Below, in pieces: positions 5,488 to 9,231 of a DNA stretch of 9,231 nucleotides (the stretch's first letter is position 1; the number at the start of each line of letters is the position of its first letter). The translations under genes and the position numbers were made by a program. The stretch is from Aquimarina sp. (GTDB lineage Bacteria; Bacteroidota; Bacteroidia; Flavobacteriales; Flavobacteriaceae), in NCBI GenBank assembly GCA_002697475.1, contig NZVW01000139.1:1-9231 (forward strand). Reading direction: 5' to 3'. Below the pieces are notes generated by a model, which made no database searches, was not told where the DNA came from, and saw only the letters and a list, made by a program, of their open reading frames with translations.

Positions 5488-7668
5488 ATGTCTCAATCAA
5501 AAAACAACAATCATCTTCTATCAAATTCTCCTATTGAACTCTCAGATGAGGATCTTTTAAACTACAGGCACTATGCAGAAAAAATTAGAGTAATTATACA
5601 GAAAAGTGCAAATAATTCCAACCCTTTAACCTTGGGGATTTATGGGAAATGGGGAGAAGGAAAAACTTCATTTTTAAATCTTGTCAGAAATCAGATTGAT
5701 ATTTTTAAAAAGGAAAATGGAGATAAGGGCATAATGAAATATAACTTTAATCCATGGAGATATAAAACTGAAGACGAAATGATATTTTCTTTCTTCGAAG
5801 GTTTAGCTCAAAGTATGTTTTTGGAAAAGGAGTCAAACCTGCAGAAAGCAGGTAGGTATATTAAAAACTTTAGTAGATATCTAAAAGCAATTAAACTTTC
5901 AACTTCAATTGGAATTCCAGTAGGAATGCTAGGAACTAAATTGACCTTTGATCCAAGCGTCATATTTGAAAATTTAGGAGAGGATTTAAAGGGAGAAGAA
6001 GTTTCTTTGGAATCTTTTCAAAAGAAAATCGATGAAGCCTTGGAAGATTCCAAATGGAAAATAATTGTATTTATAGATGATATTGATCGATTGGATAAGA
6101 ATGAAATATATACATTACTGAAGATAGTTAAACTTAATGCGAACTTTAAAAATTTGATCTATTTGATACCAATGGATCACGAACAAGTAGCAAAAGCAAT
6201 TAAAGATAGGTATGGGGAAGTTATTGAAGATGGATATAAATTTTTAGAGAAAATTATAAACATCTCAATTCATTTACCTAAAATAGAAAGTACTGACTTA
6301 AAGCTTTTCTTTAACGAAAAGTTGCAAAGTGTTTTTTTATCAATGGAGTTTAATTCTGAACTTATAGAGATAAAAAGACTAGAATTAGAGGAAATATTTG
6401 ATAACTATTTTATCTCTTTGTTTGAAACACCAAGGCAAATTATAAGAGTAATTAACAGTTTTTGTATTGGATTAATTTCAATAGGCGATGAGGTTCATAT
6501 TGCTGACTTATTTTGGATTGAGTTTTTAAAAATCAGAAAGCCAAAAATCTATGGAGAAATTAAAAAATTTGATATCAATCATTTATCGTTAGGTTCAGTT
6601 GACATCGATCTAAATTCCATTTTTCCTCAAGATTCTGTAGAGGTAAGCAAAAATGAATTAGCAATATTAAAAACACTATTTCCTGATGAACCACGAACTG
6701 TTTTAGATGAATACGTGAACAGTTTATCAGAAAGAAAAGGAGGGAATTATAGAATTAATAACAGAGATCATTTTAACAAATATTTTTCTTACCATTTAGA
6801 GAATAAAATTGTAGTTGCAGACTTCAGTAAATTTAGGAGTACAATTATCAATAAGCATCAAAATTCTGAAGACATTGAAATTACCTCTAAAGTTAATTTG
6901 GTAGTTAAGGAGTTGATAAATAAATATGGTGATGGAAAAACGCTGTACGAGTTGGAGTCATTAATCAAACAGGAAAATGAAGTATCAAATCAATTAGATC
7001 TAATAAAGTATTTGCTAAAAAGTAGAGAATATTTCAACAATGATGAAAAAAACATTTTCTCCCGTACTTTAAGAACAGAATTGATTAATAATGTTGCCTT
7101 AATCCTAAATGATTTATTTGATAAAGGAGAACAAAAAATTAAAGATTATATAATTTCTATCTCAAAAGATTTAGATTATGTAGAATTATGTCATTTTACA
7201 CGTAAGTTTAAAAATGGCGAAATAAGAAGTATGTTAGGAGATGAAATTTTCATTAAAGTTAAAGAGTTTAACGAGGCAAACGAACCTTTTTTTATGTATC
7301 CTGAGAATATTATGAATAAGATGGTAATGAGTATTTGGAAAGAAAGGGATTCTAAGGGGTTCGATGATTTTATAAAAGAAAATAATAATTCTAAAGAAGA
7401 AGTAGGCAATCTGATTAGAAATTTTCCTGGATATTGGAAAGGAAGTTATTTTGGTGCTCTGACTAAGGAAGATTATCAGTTTATGAAAACTTTGGTTGAC
7501 GTAAAATTTGTTTATGAAAATGTAAAAAGATATTATAATATTAACGAAGCTAATTTAGATATTAATGCTTGGTATGATCGAGATGAACGAACAGTTGAAC
7601 AAAATGTAAAAGAATTTGTGTTTCATTATTTAGACGATAATCAAGATCGTCATATGGTTCCAGTCTAA
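5488..7668 (+). CDS. KAP-family P-loop NTPase, possible antiphage protein
   Basis: The protein has 726 residues. The N-terminal half is a KAP NTPase: a DLLNYRHYAEKI segment (22-33) of the kind that opens the domain, Walker A GKWGEGKTS (53-61), the family's FNPWRY motif (87-92), Walker B IIVFIDDIDRLD (192-203), and TPRQIIRVIN (314-323) carrying the conserved arginines. Many KAP proteins carry transmembrane helices between Walker A and B. Here that position holds only a short Gly-rich moderately hydrophobic stretch (about 137-150), so the protein looks soluble. Residues about 340-726 are charged, mostly helical in appearance, and match nothing I recognise. KAP relatives include F-plasmid PifA (T7 exclusion) and QatA (Qat antiphage system), so defence is a reasonable inference, not shown. 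The gene is distinctly AT-rich compared with dinB 78 bases upstream, suggesting acquisition. No partner gene accompanies it. Its TAA overlaps the stop codon of the convergent aminotransferase gene. Confidence 0.9.
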   Translation: MSQSKNNNHLLSNSPIELSDEDLLNYRHYAEKIRVIIQKSANNSNPLTLGIYGKWGEGKTSFLNLVRNQIDIFKKENGDKGIMKYNFNPWRYKTEDEMIFSFFEGLAQSMFLEKESNLQKAGRYIKNFSRYLKAIKLSTSIGIPVGMLGTKLTFDPSVIFENLGEDLKGEEVSLESFQKKIDEALEDSKWKIIVFIDDIDRLDKNEIYTLLKIVKLNANFKNLIYLIPMDHEQVAKAIKDRYGEVIEDGYKFLEKIINISIHLPKIESTDLKLFFNEKLQSVFLSMEFNSELIEIKRLELEEIFDNYFISLFETPRQIIRVINSFCIGLISIGDEVHIADLFWIEFLKIRKPKIYGEIKKFDINHLSLGSVDIDLNSIFPQDSVEVSKNELAILKTLFPDEPRTVLDEYVNSLSERKGGNYRINNRDHFNKYFSYHLENKIVVADFSKFRSTIINKHQNSEDIEITSKVNLVVKELINKYGDGKTLYELESLIKQENEVSNQLDLIKYLLKSREYFNNDEKNIFSRTLRTELINNVALILNDLFDKGEQKIKDYIISISKDLDYVELCHFTRKFKNGEIRSMLGDEIFIKVKEFNEANEPFFMYPENIMNKMVMSIWKERDSKGFDDFIKENNNSKEEVGNLIRNFPGYWKGSYFGALTKEDYQFMKTLVDVKFVYENVKRYYNINEANLDINAWYDRDERTVEQNVKEFVFHYLDDNQDRHMVPV

Positions 7669-8810
7669 ATATTACACAAAATCTCAGCAGCTCTTTTCAA
7701 TGTATCATCTGTCTTTGCAAAACAAAATCGCAGTAGTTTGTTATCCTGCTGATTAAGATTGAAAACAGAGGTGGGTATGGATGCTATTTTATAATCTTTA
7801 GTCAGTCGTTCGGCAAAATCAACATCCCTTTCATCAGTTATGGCAGTATAATCCAGTAATTGAAAATATGTACCAGCGGATGGAGTAAAGGTAAACTTTG
7901 AGCCTTTTAATAATGACAAAAATAAATCTCTCTTTTGCTGATAAAAATTGGGCAAAGCTTCGTAGTGTTCAGGTTGTTTCAGGTATTCAGATAGCGCTGA
8001 TTGAATTGGATGGTTACTGCAAAACACATGAAATTGATGCACTTTTCTAAATTCTCCCATCAAAACTTTTGGAGCTAAGCAATATCCCATTTTCCAGCCG
8101 GTGGTATGAAAGGTTTTTCCGAAGGAAACAGTTATAAATGCTCGTTCTGCAAGTCCGGGAAACATACTTGCACTTTGGTGTTGAACACCATCAAAAATAA
8201 TATGTTCGTAGACTTCATCACTTAATAACAGAATATTTGTATTCTTCAGCAGGCGTTCAAGCTTGAGCATATCCTCTTTGTCCCATATCGATCCACTCGG
8301 GTTATGAGGGCTATTGATGATGATCATCTTGGTTTTATCATTGATTTTTGAGGCAACTTCATCCCAATGAGGTTTAAAATCCGGTGCTTGCAATTGTATT
8401 GGAACAACCGTTCCTCCAATAACTTCAATACTTGGTTCGTATGAATCATAAGCAGGTTTAAATACGATAACTTCATCTCCTGGTTGGATTACGGCTGCTA
8501 TGGCAGTAAAGATAGCCTGAGTGGCACCAGATGTTATAGTAATTTCATGTTCAGGAGAATATGATTTATGATACAATCGTTCCACTTTCTCAGATATAAC
8601 TTCCCTTAAAGAAAATAATCCTGCCATAGGAGCATATTGGTTATGACCATTTTTCATGGCCTGATTTACCAACTCTATAAGTTTTGGATCAACTTCAAAA
8701 TTTGGAAAACCCTGTGAAAGATTAATAGCGTCGTGTTGTTGAGCCATTTTACTCATAATGGTAAAAATTGTAGTTCCGGTATTGGGTAATTTTGAAGTAA
8801 TGGGTTGCAT
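7665..8810 (-). CDS. Methionine aminotransferase, YbdL-like (PLP-dependent, class I)
   Basis: This cytoplasmic fold-type I aminotransferase has 381 residues. The pyridoxal phosphate lysine is Lys232 in VSFGKTFHTTGWKMGY (228-243). Other cofactor and substrate residues are visible: SGATQAI (94-100, phosphate region), Tyr121 in PAYDSY, Asn170 in NSPHNPSG (166-173), Asp198 and Tyr201 in SDEVYEH, and the carboxylate-binding Arg361 in RFCFAK. Whole blocks match my recollection of E. coli YbdL, including NQYAP (57-61), GDEVIVF, SDEVYEHI and EHYEALPNFYQQKRD (281-295). YbdL prefers methionine and aromatic amino acids over aspartate, and related enzymes act as kynurenine aminotransferases or in the last step of methionine salvage. 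The ATG at 8810 gives the usual N terminus and length. The gene stands alone on its strand, divergent from sdhC and convergent with the KAP gene. Confidence 0.93.
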   Translation of the reverse strand: MQPITSKLPNTGTTIFTIMSKMAQQHDAINLSQGFPNFEVDPKLIELVNQAMKNGHNQYAPMAGLFSLREVISEKVERLYHKSYSPEHEITITSGATQAIFTAIAAVIQPGDEVIVFKPAYDSYEPSIEVIGGTVVPIQLQAPDFKPHWDEVASKINDKTKMIIINSPHNPSGSIWDKEDMLKLERLLKNTNILLLSDEVYEHIIFDGVQHQSASMFPGLAERAFITVSFGKTFHTTGWKMGYCLAPKVLMGEFRKVHQFHVFCSNHPIQSALSEYLKQPEHYEALPNFYQQKRDLFLSLLKGSKFTFTPSAGTYFQLLDYTAITDERDVDFAERLTKDYKIASIPTSVFNLNQQDNKLLRFCFAKTDDTLKRAAEILCNI

Positions 8811-9013
8811 ATATTTCTGATTTTCAGCTTAAATTAAAATTTAAATCTGTTTAATTTTTTGGTGTTTTCGCAAACGATTTCGGATATAAACTTAAACAAA
8901 AAGATACTTCTATTTTAAATTCATTATAAATACGGTATAAAGCGTCTTTAAATGTTGTTAAAAAGACATCCGAACCTTACTTTTGTGAATCGAAATTTTA
9001 AACATTTTAAATA
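8811..9013. other. Intergenic region between the aminotransferase gene and sdhC
   Basis: These 203 bases separate two divergent genes and are very AT-rich. The right side carries a good promoter for sdhC. On the left, serving the aminotransferase, only imperfect -7-like strings are seen on the minus strand (for example TAAATTTT, and TAAGTTTA), neither with a TTG at normal spacing, so I do not assign a promoter there. No RNA gene or small open reading frame is apparent. Confidence 0.6.
8955..8985 (+). promoter_or_regulatory. Promoter of the succinate dehydrogenase genes
   Basis: TTG (8955-8957) is followed after exactly 20 bases by TACTTTTG (8978-8985). Both elements match the Bacteroidota primary-sigma consensus without mismatch and the spacing is in the middle of the accepted range. 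Transcription should start around 8990-8993, leaving a leader of about 20-25 bases before the ATG at 9014. That leader is almost pure A/T and has no Shine-Dalgarno sequence, as is usual for this phylum. Confidence 0.75.
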
Positions 9014-9231
9014 ATGGGTGGATTGATAAAATCTTCAATAGCTAGAAAAGTAGCGATGGCACTCTCGGGACTTTTCCTAGTTTTCTTCTTACTACAACAC
9101 TTTAGCATCAATTTTACTTCAATTTTTAGTCCTGATACATTTAATGAGCTTTCTCATTTTATGGGAACTAATCCGGTGGTACAATTTGCTTTGCAACCTG
9201 TATTAATTTTTGGTGTGGTATTCCATTTTGT
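9014..9231 (+). CDS. sdhC: Succinate dehydrogenase cytochrome b558 subunit, N-terminal part
   Basis: The gene runs off the right edge; 72 complete codons are visible. The product is the membrane anchor of succinate:quinone oxidoreductase (complex II), which binds haem b and passes electrons to menaquinone. The N terminus has the pattern of the b558 family: a short basic segment (SSIARKVAMALSG, 7-19), then the first membrane helix (about 14-33) ending in LLQHFSINF. His29 is a likely haem ligand in this QHxxxN context. The second membrane helix begins near residue 53, and His71 lies within it and is another ligand candidate. In Bacteroidota the flavoprotein gene sdhA and iron-sulfur gene sdhB normally follow, but they would lie outside the window. 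The start is supported by the homologous N terminus and by the promoter just upstream. Confidence 0.93.
   Translation, partial: MGGLIKSSIARKVAMALSGLFLVFFLLQHFSINFTSIFSPDTFNELSHFMGTNPVVQFALQPVLIFGVVFHF

Noticed and set aside
7191..7409. Minus-strand open reading frame of 72 codons
   Set aside because: It is antisense to the KAP gene, with low-complexity Ser/Leu/Ile content and no support.
8831..8857. Inverted repeat AAATTAAA / TTTAATTT upstream of the aminotransferase gene
   Set aside because: Both arms are pure A/T in an AT-rich spacer, where such pairs are expected by chance.
8872..8883. AAACGATTTCGG, resembling the right part of the 18-base palindrome at 3654-3671
   Set aside because: It lacks three bases in the centre and is not symmetric, so it is not convincing as a second copy of the same site.

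Overview
The window looks like chromosomal DNA from a marine or soil flavobacterium (phylum Bacteroidota). The evidence is low overall GC, promoter elements of the Bacteroidota type (TTG, about 20 bases, TAnnTTTG), start codons without recognisable Shine-Dalgarno sequences, and a gene repertoire typical of the group: a cytochrome b558-type succinate dehydrogenase subunit, DUF2911, a membrane-anchored AraC regulator and a YbdL-like methionine aminotransferase. The species cannot be fixed from the sequence alone.

Layout. Positions 1-3474 hold five closely spaced minus-strand genes. In transcription order they are a secreted protein made of two ferredoxin-like repeats (3474-2794), a membrane-bound AraC-family regulator (2775-1669), a secreted DUF2911/TPR-like protein (1634-798), a CYTH-domain phosphatase (757-272) and the start of a small lipoprotein cut by the window edge (221-1). 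Gaps of 18 to 50 bases suggest that at least the first three form one operon. A minus-strand NAD(P)-binding oxidoreductase (4233-3574) lies upstream, divergent from the DNA polymerase IV gene dinB (4300-5409, TTG start). The two share a 66-base region where their predicted promoters interleave.

Downstream of dinB is the accessory element of the window: a 726-residue KAP-family P-loop NTPase (5488-7668). It is visibly richer in A+T than its neighbours and ends overlapping the stop codon of a convergent methionine aminotransferase gene (8810-7665). A 203-base intergenic region then leads to sdhC (9014 to the window end), preceded by a textbook flavobacterial promoter.

Most of the window is housekeeping or routine accessory metabolism. 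The best candidate for unusual biology is the lone KAP NTPase. This family includes the phage-exclusion protein PifA and the QatA component of an antiphage system, but no partner gene is visible here, so a defence role is inference. The second point of interest is the 3474-798 cluster, in which two exported proteins flank a membrane-embedded transcription factor.
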